The position numbers and the translations under genes were made by a program. From Diphasiastrum complanatum (lineage: Eukaryota > Streptophyta > Lycopodiopsida > Lycopodiales > Lycopodiaceae), in assembly GCA_029204225.1 (NCBI GenBank), contig CM055107.1, forward strand, positions 11,193,010 to 11,257,009: a stretch of 64,000 nucleotides of DNA, written 5' to 3'. Below, in pieces: positions 44,471-55,524 of this stretch (the first letter of the stretch is position 1; every line of letters begins with the position of its first letter). The notes beneath the pieces are model-generated. The model was not told the DNA's origin and made no database searches. It saw nothing but the letters and a program-made list of their open reading frames with translations.

Positions 44471-45344
44471 TGTCAGAAAAGGCGAACTCCCACAACTTGC
44501 CGCAACACGAACACGAAGCGCCTTAAGGTCAAACGAGAACAATTCGTGAAGGTCAATGTTTCTTGACTTGAAGCACGAACAATTGGCGAATTATTCGCGA
44601 TTCGTAAGCATACCTCCAAGACCAGAAACCGCAAAGGGATGCAAAACGAAAAGTTACGAAAGAAACGAAAAGAATGAAAGCAAACGAAAGAAACGAAAAG
44701 AATGAAAGCAAACGAAAGAAACGAAAGAAACGAAAGAGAAACCTTTCGCGCTGCCAGCTGGCAGCTCTACGGGCTTGGAGTCGTAGACTTCACGCCCAGG
44801 TAAAATGAGTGGCAACGACGGAGAATTACTGATTAATTGATTAGCGTTAACTAGTCTTGTGATTTCTGTGTTTAGCCATTTTGTAAACTCCACACTGTGG
44901 AGATATAAACTATCCTTTCTAGATCATGAAGAAGAGAAGAAAATAGACAAAATTTCTGTAAGAGACAGAGAGAGAGACGTAGTGAGTAGAGCAGAAAAGA
45001 AAAATACTAGAAACTAAAGAGTTGTGCATGAAAGTCTGCCAACGAGCAGAACACAACGAAAGAGCAGAGTATCATTCCGCCAACGAGCGAGACACTGACG
45101 ATCTCGTTCTAAAATTAAACTGATAATACAGTCGCTCTATTTTCGTGCATCTCCTTGTCTTGTGCTGTCTGTCTTGATTGCTAGAATGAAATGTGTTATG
45201 TAATGTGCAGTCGTGTGTCTAGGTTCCTATGAAGCTTCCGCGCAAAAGAAAATTCAAAGACAAAATCGTTTGCGAATACGAAAACGAAAATGAAAAAGAA
45301 ACAGTTTCGCTTTCGCGACATCGAACGTTTTTGCTTCCGCGACA
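44471..45344 (+). repeat. 5' LTR of copia E with a 28-bp minisatellite
   Basis: Near 44655-44745 a unit like GAAACGAAAAGAATGAAAGC is repeated about three times; the 3' LTR has about one copy. TTCnnGAA motifs occur near 44541 and 44592. Confidence 0.9.
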
Positions 45345-45409
45345 TGGTATCAGAGCTCGCAGATTTTCACTACTAATATCCCATCAGTGATTCTTCCAGA
45401 CAACACAAT

Positions 45410-46690
45410 ATGACTACAACAATCCAAACAAGAGTAGCAATCAGTCTTGATGGCGCAAATTATAGAATCTGAAAATTTAAAATCAAAACACTTCTGAAGG
45501 GCGAAGGCATCTGGTCGGTGACCGAACTCTTAGAGGTGCAGCCTCCAGAGAGAGACCCGAGGAGAGCTGAATGGATCAGAAAAGATGAGCGTGCAATGGC
45601 GATCATCGTTTCGTCCATAAATGAAGATCTACTCATGCAAATTGAAGACTGCGAAAACAACCATGTAGCGTGGGAAAGATTGAAACAAAAGTATGAAGTG
45701 AGGACTGCAGCTTCAGTCATGCATCTTCACAATCAGTTGCAATCCATATGATGGGATGACAACTAGTTGGATTAGCACGTTGAGAAGATCAGAACGATCT
45801 TCGCTCAGCTCGCTGCTTCAGAACAAGAGCACCAGGTCCCAGCGCCATAGTAGTTGATGTACTTTATGAAATCTCTACCGACGTCCTATCAGCCGCTGAG
45901 AATGCTCATACTGAGTCTACCAGATATGACATTCGACAAAGCAATCATCCTTGTTGCTAATGAGAGACTGATAAGAGACGAAGGAGAGGGAAGCAGTGAT
46001 CAAGAGAAGGCTCTCTTTATGAAAGGAAAGAAGAAGAACAAGCCAAGATTCGAACAGAGGAAGTCTTCGAATTAACAATCTTCTTCCTGCGATCACTGCC
46101 ACAAACCAGGCCATACGGCCAACAAATGTTGGTTCAATCCAGCAATACCTTGCATGCACTGCAAGAAGAAAGAACATTTTGCATATGATTGCAGATTCAA
46201 CCCAAGAAGAAAGAATAAAGCTGAAAAAGCTAATGTTGTAGAGTCATCAAAGGATGCAGATAGAGATGATGAAGCTTTCACGATACTCGATGAAGCTTCA
46301 ACGAGCTACACTGAACACGACTACGATGTAGTCATTGATTCATGAGCAACATCACACATCACCTGCAACAAGAAGATCTTGATCGACTTTAGAGAGCTCG
46401 AAAACAACAGAGCAATGATTCTAGGTGATGGGAGCAAACACGATGTCAAAGGCATCGGCACTCTACAGCTGCGAACATTGTCAGGCCAAGCAGAGCTGCC
46501 GGGAGTACTCTACGTGCCCTCACTCAAAAAAGATTTGCTATCTGTCTCCAAGATGACAGATCTTGGCATTTGAGTTTTGTTCGATGACAACACTTGCCGC
46601 ATGATCGAGAAAACGACAAACAAGTTGTTGACGGTCGGATGGAGAGAAGGAAACCTACTACCAGGCCAAAATAATCAGCAACTCTGATAG
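45410..46690 (+). pseudogene. Copia E gag and protease
   Basis: Starts at ATG 45410. The conserved Trp of the first gag block is TGA at 45470-45472. Blocks: TLLKGEGIWSVTELLEV, WERLKQKYEVRTAASVMHLH, SLPTSYQPLRMLILSLPD. Two zinc knuckles follow, CDHCHKPGHTANKC and CMHCKKKEHFAYDC (46099-46196). The protease VIDS-ATSH (46333) has lost its Gly to TGA. VLYVPSLKKDLLSVSKM is the pre-integrase lead. At least six stops are present. Confidence 0.85.
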
Positions 46691-47960
46691 CATATTAAAT
46701 GCATCAGAAAATGAACATCAGCTCTGGCATAGGGGAATGTATCATCTGAACATGCGAAGCCTGTATGACATGAGCAGAAAAGACATAGTCACAGGTCTCA
46801 AGATTTCAAGGCCCGAAACTGAGTTCTGCGAAGCCTGTCAAAAAGGCAATTAGAATCCATTCACACATGAGGGAAGAAGAGCCAAGGAAGTTCTTGAGCT
46901 CGTCTATTCTGATGTCTGTGGACCGATGAAGATGGATTTGCTCTCAAGTTTCAGATATTTTCTGACGTTCATAGGAGATTATAGCCGGATGACCACGATC
47001 TACTACCTAAAGAAGAAATCCAAAGTGTTTGATTCCTTCAAGAAGTTCGTGGCATTTGCAGAGCGACACACCTCGAAAAGAATACAGATCCTTAGATCTG
47101 ACAATGGAGGTGAATACGAAAGCAAAGAATTCTCAAGATTCTGCGAAGAACAGAGGATCGAACACCAGTTCACTCCTGCATACACACCAGAATACAATGG
47201 TGTAGCAAAAAGAAGAAATAGAACGCTAGTGGAAGGAGCCAGATGCATGATGGCACAGGCTCATTTGCCAGGTCAATTTTGGGCTGAGGCAATAGCTGCA
47301 GCTGTACACCTGCAGAATAGACATCGACAACGCTGGATAACAAGACGTCGTACGAAATGTGGACAGGTAGAAAGCCTGATCTGTCATACGTATGTGTGTT
47401 CGGATGTGCAACATATAAGCACATTCCAAAAAAAAAAGAAACAAGCTCGATGACAAATCAAAACAAACAATCATGGTCGGCTATCCGAACGGACCACAAG
47501 TGTATAGGCTCTACGATCCAACCACGAAGAAGGTTGTTTCGAGCAGAGATGTGAAGTTCGATGAGTCCACATTCCCTGGACTGAAAGACGAAAGAGGCCA
47601 TGAGATCTTCACACTGTTGTCTATTCAAGAGGGAGATCGAGAATAAACATCAAATCCAAATGCAGAGCCGCAGACTCCAGAGCAGCAGGAAGCAGAGGAT
47701 CAACCCCACGAACAAGAAACGTTCGAGTAGCGACGAAACGAACCTAGAAGGTCAACGAGACAAAGAAGACCTCCAGACCATTACTGTGACAATCTGCAGT
47801 GGAGCGAAGATACATAGTTCGAATACTGTAGCTTCAGTGAAGAGCCAGCAACATATCAAGAAACTATCCAGAGTCCAGAGGGAGAATTCTGGAAACAGGC
47901 AATGTTAGAGGAGATCGAGTCGATGAGACGAAACGAGGCATGGACATTGGAGCCACTGCC
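46690..47960 (+). pseudogene. Copia E integrase and linker
   Basis: LWHRGMYHLNMRSLYDM and FCEACQKG form the HHCC site. The core has YFLTFIGDYSRMTTIYYLKK (Asp changed to Gly in FIDDYS), ILRSDNGGEYESKEF and TPEYNGVAKRRNRTLVEGAR (catalytic Asp and Glu kept; open frame 46926-47330). VFGCATYKHIPKK and VGYPNGPQVYRLYDP follow. An acidic linker leads to reverse transcriptase. Frameshifts occur near 47330, 47460 and 47640. Confidence 0.85.
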
Positions 47961-48960
47961 AAAAAATAGGAAAATAGTCGACTGCAAGTGGGTGTACAAA
48001 AAAAAAGATGATATCAGATGGCACCATTGGCTGCTACAAAGCAAGGCTTGTCACGAAGGGCTACACGCAGAGATTTGATATTGATTATTTCGACACATAT
48101 TCGTCGATGGTCAAGATGACAAGCATACGACAACTCCTTGCATACGCCACACAACACAATCTGGAAATTCACCAGATTGATGTAAAAACAGCCTTTCTCC
48201 ACGGAGATCCAGAGGAAAAAATCTTCATGAAGCAGCTTGAAGGTTTTGAAGACCTCGACAATCGACAATATGTCTGTCGGTTGCAGAGATGCATCTATGG
48301 TCTAAAAAAGACATTACGAGCTTGGTACAAGAAGCTCGATGGTCTTTTAAAGTCTCTAGATTTCAATCCTACACAACCAGACTGCAATGTCTACATTAAA
48401 AGAGTAGGAAAAGATATTGACTATCTTCGTGGATGATTCCCTAATGATAGGAAATTCCTTGATGCTGATAAAAGACACGAAGAGTCAGATCTCTGAAAGC
48501 TATGAAATCACAGATCTTAGAGAAGCAACAAAATGCCTTGAGCTGGAGATCAGAAGAGATCGAACAAAGGGTGAAATGCACTTGAGTCAGTTAGAATACG
48601 CCAGAAAGGTGCTCAAGCAGTACCACATGATGGACTGCAAAAAAAAGGCCACGCCAATGATAGCTGGAGCCAAGCTCACGAAGTAGGATTGCCCAAAAAA
48701 CGGAAGAGGAAGAACAGAAGATGGCAGGTATACCCTACCAAAACTTAATTGATAGTCTGATGTACCTCACAATTTGTACCAGACCCGATCTAGTTTTTTC
48801 TATTTACGCCTTGAGCCAATTCTCTTCCAATCCTGGCCTGGCACATTGGCAAATGGCAAAACGAATCCTATAAAAACAGAAGACATGATTGCAGATCTGC
48901 TCACAAAGTCGCTCGACAAGCCACTCTTTGCCAAGCAAAGAAAGACAATTGGATTGAACG
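47880..48960 (+). pseudogene. Copia E reverse transcriptase, RNase H mostly lost
   Basis: WKQAMLEEIESMRRNEAWTL opens the domain. Frame 48008-48436 reads YKARLVTKGYTQRFDIDYFD, HQIDVKTAFLHGDPEEKIFM and CIYGLKKTLRAWYKKLD; after a frameshift IFVDDSLMIGNS carries the catalytic Asp pair (48420-48440). TRPDLVFSIYALSQFSSNPG is followed almost at once by DMIADLLTKSLDKPLF, the element's last conserved block, so RNase H has been deleted. Confidence 0.85.
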
Positions 48961-48987
48961 TACAAGGTTGCAAAGTTCAAGAGGGAG

Positions 48988-49408
48988 TGTCAGAAATGGT
49001 GAACTCCTGCAACTTTGCTGCAACATGAACACGAAGCGAAGGTCAACGTTCCTTTACTCGAAGGACGAACGATTCGCGAATCATTCACGAATCGTAAGCA
49101 TACCTCCAGGACCGCAAACCGCAAAGGGACGCAGAACGAAAAGTTACGAAATTAATGAAAAGAATGAAAGCAAACGAAAGAAACGAAACGATGAAAGAGA
49201 AACCTTTCGCGCTGGCAACTGGCAACTCAACGGGCTTGGAGTCGTAGACTTCACGCCCAGGTGAAACGAGTGGCAACGACGGAGAGTAACTGATTAGTTG
49301 ATTAGCGTTAACTAGTCTTGTGATTTCTGCGTTTAGCCATCTTGTAAACTTCACACTGTGGAGATATAAACTATCCTTTCTGGATCATAAAAAAGAGAAG
49401 AGAATAGA

Positions 49409-49459
<51 letters not shown>

Positions 49460-49827
49460 GTAGCGAGTAGAGCAAAAAAAAAAAACTAGAAATTAAAGAG
49501 CCGTGCATGAAAGTCTACCAACGAGCAAAACACAGCGAAAGAGCAGAGTGTCATTCCGCCAATGAGCGAGACACTAACGATCTTGCTCTAAAATTAAACT
49601 AATAATAGAGTCGTTCTATTTTCGTGCATCTCCTTGTCTTGTGCTGTCTGTCTTGATTGCTAGAATGAATGTGTTCTGTGATGTGCAATCGCGTGTCTAG
49701 GTTCCTGTGAAGCTTCCGCGCATAAGAAAATTCAAAGACACAAAATCGTTCGCAAATACAAAAACGAAAACGAAAAAAAAAAAACAGTTTCGCTTTCGCG
49801 ACATCGAACATTTTCACTTCCGCGACA
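48988..49827 (+). repeat. 3' LTR of copia E with a GA expansion
   Basis: At 49410-49457 a (GA)n run of about 46 bases replaces the short GACAGAGAGAGAGA of the 5' LTR, so the run grew after insertion. TTCGCGAATCATTCACGAA lies at 49073-49091. Confidence 0.9.
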
Positions 49828-50740
49828 TACTGGTAATGAGTGTCCATTACACTAATCCTACAAAACGCAACACGATATACTTAGTGATATGACCACTTAT
49901 ACCACATCAAGCTATAGGTACAACCCATGCAACATGTAATACTCTCAACCACAACAATATGCACCACAAGGACAACCACAAGCGCCATATAACCCCCATT
50001 ATATGAGTCCAATCAAAGTCCAAGAATTGCCTAGACAACAACCCCCTGCACAACAACAACGATTGGCACTCCCAGGTCCAAGAGGATCTACTCAACCAAA
50101 TAGGCCAAACCAGCAAAATTGACCCCAAGTTCAGGCCAATGTAGTGCCACCTATGCCACCCCAGCCTATGAATCTATTTATGATGATGGTTTTCCTAACA
50201 CATACATAGATGAGGCATCTGTCTCTTATTCCAATGACCAATACTATTCAGAGGAACAACCTACACAAGTCGACTAAAATGGTTATGCCATTTTCTCTTC
50301 AACACTTCAAAAGAGGTGTTTTATATGCGAAGAAACCACTCACTTTCAAAGTGAATGTAGACTTCGTTATGATTTTATAGCCGAATGTGTTGATTGTATC
50401 AAAAGGCATTGTTATTAATATTGCCCTAACCAAACCAAAAAGACAGTTCCAGCACGTAGGGTATCTGAAGAACCATTGCAAGCAGTCATGCGTGTGCAAC
50501 ATAAGGCCTTAGATCAGTCTAGGGACCTAGCACAACCACCCCCTCCTGCTAATACTTCCCCATGATGCCACAATCTTACCCTGACCTTGTAGAAGTCCAA
50601 AGGCAATACCATGAGTTTCGAGATGAGTTTGATAACGCTGAAGCTAGGATTTCTACTCTGCTATCTGCCCAATTACCTAGGCAGGGGAAACCACCACGAG
50701 GAATAGAGGTTCTTTCCGATCTCTTACAAGCTCAAAGGTC
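49828..50740 (+). pseudogene. Gypsy-like gag gene, second part, after copia E
   Basis: Resumes with GNECPL, which completes the knuckle begun at 44450. A Gln/Pro-rich spacer follows (QPQQYAPQGQPQAPYNPHYM), then a second knuckle CFICEETTHFQSEC (about 50321-50362) with a further Cys cluster. A frame 50562-50750 reads PDLVEVQRQYHEFRDEFDNA, possibly a coiled coil. It is truncated at 50740 by element F. Confidence 0.65.
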
Positions 50741-51666
50741 TGCATCTTAAATTTCCACAAATAGTAATTGGATCCATTCAACTTTTTGTCTGCGATGAGA
50801 CCGACTTTATTTTGAGAATCCATCTGGAACTTTAGTCTGTCGATAAATCGATGACTTTAAGAATAATGTCGTGCTACACTATGATTGGAAATCAATTATC
50901 TGATATTGAAATTTAATACCACAAATTGAAGAATAAGAACAAGTGTGCTCTGATTTGATACTGTGAAAAGAATCTAATGATATTGATTTAATATGGTGAA
51001 AGATATCAAGTAGTAGAGTTTTGATATAATAGAATGCTCTGATACCATGTTGGTAAGAGGAGGTGAAGTGAGTCAGTTTGATAAGTTGAAGACTGTAAGC
51101 GACCTATCGAGTGCGGCGGAATAAGCCTTCTTTTCTAGATTAAATGCATGACTACGTCTATCAATATTGAACAAAGCTATAATGACAGAAGTCTTGCAAT
51201 CTTTTAGCAACCGACACTAAAGTGATTTCGTAGCCAAACAATGATGTATTGAATATTGCAATGTTGATGTATTCAACAAAACAATAAGAGATTTATCAGT
51301 TATAAATAACTATAGAGAAGCATACATTCTAACATGATATTGAATGCAATAAGAAGGTAGATTGATTCAGTAAGTAGCATATGTACAAATCAGATGATGA
51401 GAGCACAAAACAATAACGGGTGAAGCCGCGTTCTCTAAGCTATCTATGAGTAACTGAAAACTCTGTTTGATGCACTTCCGCTGAGAAGCGGTAAGCGTGA
51501 ATAGCAATAACTGAACTAAGATAGAAACTAAGCTATGTCTGTCTTTTATGATCAGTTATTTATACTAAGCACTTAATGCGTATCCAGTAGCATAGCTAAT
51601 TAGGCCGTAGATTACAATAGCCAGTTGGCCGTAATGCGTTGGCATCTATCCAGTTAGGACTCCTCA
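50741..51666 (-). mobile_element. Copia element F, 5' end only
   Basis: On the minus strand: LTR 51666-51048 (TGAGGAGTCC start, CCAACA end), primer site 51047-51036, leader, then the first gag codons at about 50823-50741, which match the start of element B gag (LNGSNYYLWKFK). Truncated at 50740. The LTR is a distant relative of the element B LTR. A degenerate second primer-like GCTCTGATTTGATAC lies at about 50960. Confidence 0.75.
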
Positions 51667-51933
51667 GAAATTTACTTGCTCGTTGTAACTCACTCACTCA
51701 ATCAGAGACACAACAACGAGATAAGACAGTAGGAGATGTATATTGATTCAAATTTAGAATTATAAATTCATTTTTGATCAATAGTTTCTATTTGTCTAAA
51801 AATTGTCTTAAGTTGCCTTTTAATTCTGCATATAATTTTCGCACAAATATTTAATCAGAGCTAATATTATTCTATTAGTACATAGATCAGATACAGTCGT
51901 GATCTCTGTGGAAGACTAATTACCATTTTTCCT

Positions 51934-52050
51934 ACAGTGGTATTAGAACTTACAGAATTAAAGCTGATACAGTGGTATCAGAGCGTACCAGTTCAAAGCT
52001 GATACAGTAATATTAGAGCAAATCAGAGTCGATACAGTAGTATCTTCACA
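51934..52050 (+). repeat. Tandem array of primer-binding-site units in element G
   Basis: Units start ACAGTGGTATTAGA at 51934, ACAGTGGTATCAGAGC at 51969 (canonical), ACAGTAATATTAGAGC at 52004 and ACAGTAGTATC at 52034. The first two are 35 bases long and end AAAGCTGAT; the third is 30 bases and ends GTCGAT. The site next to the LTR is mutated, whereas the second is perfect. Confidence 0.85.
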
Positions 52051-52117
52051 CCCCTCTCAGCATTCTTTATGCATCTATCAGCAAGCCGCTATCTGGAGTG
52101 ATTCAAAAAATTAGAAG

Positions 52118-53998
52118 ATGTCGTCGATCATTAATATTCAGGCTAAGTTCACTACGATCTTGGATCTAGAAGGTTCAAACTAGTTGATTTGAAAATTAAA
52201 GACTTCACTCTTATTGAAGGGCGAAGGTCTTTGGCAATGGGTAAAACCAATAGAGGAGAAGTCAATAGCTACTCCTAGCAAAGAACTTCGATTATATTCG
52301 TAGCTAAGATAGTCGATACAAGCATGTTAGTAACATTTACAAAGAACTCTTGTAAACTGTTCGAGGGAGATTCTGATAACCTGGTTGCTAAAGACAACAA
52401 AGAAGAAAATTTATATCACCTAAACATTCGAACTAGAATCGAACAAGTCAATCAAACTCAGGAATCAATAGATATAGAGTGGCACAAGAGGCTATGTCAC
52501 ATGAACATGGAAGTCTTGTACCAAGCCAACAAAAGTCAGAGAATTCAAGGAGTCGAAATCAAAAGTAGAGATATTCAAACTACCTGCAAATCTTGTCTTA
52601 AAGGCAAGATGACTAGAATACCTTTCAGTAAGGATGTCTATAAAGAAACTAAGGTACTTGAAGTTGTGCATTCAGATATTTGTGAACCATTCGGAGTATT
52701 GCTGTTGGGTGATGCAAAGTACTTCATAATATTTATTGATAACTTCAGCAAGTTCGCTGTGGTATACTTTATTCGTATAAAATTTGAAGCTGTCAAGAAA
52801 TTCGTTGATATACGAATTGGGTTGAGAAATAGACAAGCAATAAGCTAAAGCAGATTCACACAGATCGTGGAGGTGAGTACATTTCCAACGAATTCAAAGC
52901 TTACTGTACTGATTGAGGTATTATGCACATGAAGACTGTATCATACACACCTCAACACAATGAAATAGCTGATCGAAGAAATCATACACTTATGGAAGCT
53001 GGTAGGTGTATGATGGCTCATGCGAAGGCACCAAAATAGTTGTGGGCAGAAGCAGTGGCTACATCAAATTATCTTCAGAATCATATTCTGAAATCTCGAA
53101 TACTGGATAAAACTCCTCATGAGATATGGTGGAAGTCGAAGCCAAATCTAGCACATGTTCGAACATTTGGATGCGCAGTGTATATGCACATACCAGATAA
53201 GCTGACAAAGAAACTCGATAAAAATATAGAACAAGATATTCTGGTAGGATTCGAGTTACCTTCGTCATATTATCGTGTCTATGTACCCGAAACTGGCAAG
53301 ATAAAAGTTGTTCGAGATGTTAAATTTGATGAGTTGAAATACATAGCAGACAATGATCTAGTCGGCTATGAAATTCTCAAAAATTATTATGAGCTACCAA
53401 CGACGACAGAAGTAAAACAAGCAGAAGATGAAAGAAAATTATTAGATTCAGAGGGAGGACAAGATCGAGTACCTGACAAACTCGAATCACCAGTTCGAAT
53501 TTCAACAGAAAAGCTTGAATCAGAATTGAACTCAAAACCTACAAAATCGAACTCGAACGTAACTGTGAGAAGATTTGATAGACAACGTAAACCAATAGAA
53601 AGGTATGGTCAGGATGTTTTTAATACATCCATCGAATTTTGTGGATTCTTTGATGAATCTCAAACATTTGAGGAAGTTTTTGATGGACCAAATAAAGATC
53701 GCTGGATTCAAGCAATGGAGGACAACATGTCATCCATGTATAAGAACAATGTATGGACACTTGCACCAATCCCTAAATCTATCTTATGAAAGATCCTATA
53801 TTTTATTCAAAAATGAAACACATACTATCAAGTATCATGTAATTTGGGACTTAGTCGAGAAGAAGATATTGAAGACAGTCTTCATACCCACAGAGGATAT
53901 GACAGCTAATATCTTTACAAAGCCACTTAGTAAAGCTTTGTTCGAGAAGCAGTGGAGAAGATTGAGGTTAATCCAACTGCCCACTTTGAGAGGGAGCT
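52118..53998 (+). pseudogene. Copia G gag-start, integrase and linker with internal deletions
   Basis: Gag starts at ATG 52118 with TAG (52181) and TGA (52190) at the two conserved Trp codons, then breaks after about 70 codons. Frame 52324-52848: WHKRLCHMNMEVLYQ, CKSCLKGKM, YFIIFIDNFSKFAVVYFIR. After frameshifts, frame 53040-53789: MWAEAVATSNYLQN, RTFGCAVYMHIPDKL, RDVKFDELKYI, then RWIQAMEDNMSSMYKNNVWT. This is joined to FIPTEDMTANIFTKPLSKAL near 53880, so the reverse transcriptase is missing. Confidence 0.85.
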
Positions 53999-54981
53999 GT
54001 AGAACAACTGATTAGACAGATCTTGATTCTACTAACAAAGCGCGCAGTTTACTTGACAAAGGATGAGAAAGAAACAAACGCGAACTCGAAACATTTCTAT
54101 TCATGACCAACTCAAAAGATTCGCAAAATTTGTCTTGCAGTCAACTCGAAAGATTCGTGAAAGATTCGCGAAACAGTTTCTTGTAAAAACTCGTGGCTTT
54201 TCTTGTTGAAACTCGTGGCTTTTCTTGTTGAAGCTTGAAAGTTTCACAAACAAAATCTTGCAAAATATTTTGTTTCTTGTTCAAACCTCAGATGTCGCGA
54301 ATAATTCGCAAAATCTTCTGGATTCTTCTTCAAGCTCACCTGTCACGAAACTGTTGTGAACAATTCGTGAAATATTCTGAATTTCTTCTTCAAGCTCGAA
54401 GTTGCCATCTGTCGCGAACAATTCACGAAAGATGAAAATGTCGTGAAAAGACAAGTGTCACGAATAATTCGCGAAACACGAAGCTGAGACAAAGAGATGG
54501 ACTCTCACGAATGATTTGCGAACAGAATTTATTCGATCCTAGAAACAGAGCGTTTATTTGAATATGAATCGTAGTAAATGGTTAGATATCTACTATTACA
54601 GAATTAAAAGGCCAAAAGACCTATAAATAAAAGGCCAAAAGACTTGTCTTGTAACAATATAAATACATGTGCACTACTCATTGTAACTCACTCACTCAAT
54701 CAGAGACACAACAACGAGATAAGACAACAAAATATGTTTTTTAGATACAGATTTAGAATTATAAATTCATTTTTGATCAATAGTTTCTGTTTGTCTAAAA
54801 ATTGTTTTAAGTTGTCTCTTAATTCTACATATAATTTCCACACGCATATTCAATCAGAGCTAATACTATTCTATTAGTACATAGATCAGATATAGACCCG
54901 ATTGAAGACACTAATATTAGTTTGATTTATTCAAACTTTTATCGTGTTCTCCGTGAAAAAATAATTACAATTTTTCCTACA
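53998..54981 (+). repeat. 3' LTR of copia G (984 bp)
   Basis: TG start, CTACA end. It contains a dense array of GAA/TTC units at 54148-54180 and further TTCGCGAA or TTCGTGAA motifs to about 54475, plus a 22-bp direct repeat (AACTCGTGGCTTTTCTTGTT) at about 54188-54235. Confidence 0.85.
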
Positions 54982-55524
54982 GACTCCTGTTTTTACCTAG
55001 TACAAATAACTGATCATACCTCTATTACTTCATTCATTCATGCGCATTGTAGTAGAATTTAGTAGCTCTCAAGCTTTCAAGCTTGGACACTCTTGAGCAT
55101 TCTAGCTTAGTTCTTTAGAGTTCTTTTAGAGTTTTGCTATTAGCACTTACTACTTATCAACAAACGTGCAAATTAGACAGAGTTTTCAAAGATAGCTTAG
55201 AGTACGCTTTCCGTAATTGTCTTACGCTCACCATTTTGCTGAATCAGTCTATTATTTATTGCATTCAGTATCATGTCAGATTCTCTATGATCTCATATTG
55301 TTTTTGTCTGATAATCAATTCTTCATTGTTTGGCTACGTAATCATTTTAGCTGTGATGATTTTAAAGTTAGTTGCTAAAAGATTGACGTGACTCTTGTCA
55401 TTATGTTTTGTTCAAAATTGATAGGCATAGTCATGCATTAGGAAAGCGGACTCATTCCGCTGCGCTCGATAAGTTGTTCACAAGTTTCGACTTGTCGTTA
55501 TTGCATTATCATCTCTTTCCAACA
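54982..55524 (+). repeat. F-family LTR, plus orientation, joined to the TNP2 relic
   Basis: Shares TAxAAATAACTGATCATA with the element F LTR and TAGGCATAGTCATGCATTAGG with the element B LTR, and ends CTTTCCAACA at 55524. No primer site follows. It is a solo or 3' LTR that cuts a CACTA transposase gene. Confidence 0.7.

Larger units (their letters stand above)
44471..49827 (+). mobile_element. Copia element E, nearly full length, inserted in a gag zinc knuckle
   Basis: LTRs 44471-45344 (874 bp) and 48988-49827 (840 bp) start TGTCAGAAA and end CGCGACA. The primer site TGGTATCAGAGC begins at 45345 and the purine tract AGAGGGAG precedes the 3' LTR. The flanks are TACCA and TACTG, a 5-bp target duplication that has changed by two transitions. 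Gag, protease, integrase and reverse transcriptase are present; most of RNase H is deleted. Stops and frameshifts make it inactive. It splits a gypsy-like gag gene within codons of a CCHC knuckle. Confidence 0.92.
51667..54981 (+). mobile_element. Copia element G with truncated 5' LTR and deleted polymerase
   Basis: A 5' LTR remnant (51667-51936) matches the last ~270 bases of the 3' LTR (53998-54981), both ending TTTTTCCTACA. The 3' LTR starts TGTAGAACAACTG after a GAGAGGGAGC purine tract. Coding: gag start, pre-integrase, integrase and linker, then the element's last block; protease and nearly all of reverse transcriptase and RNase H are deleted. The leader holds repeated primer sites. The 5' LTR is cut by element F. 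Confidence 0.85.

Noticed and set aside
51657-54988. GACTCCT at 51658 and 54982 as element G's target duplication
   Set aside because: The first copy lies inside the element F LTR end and the G 5' LTR is truncated, so the match is probably coincidental.
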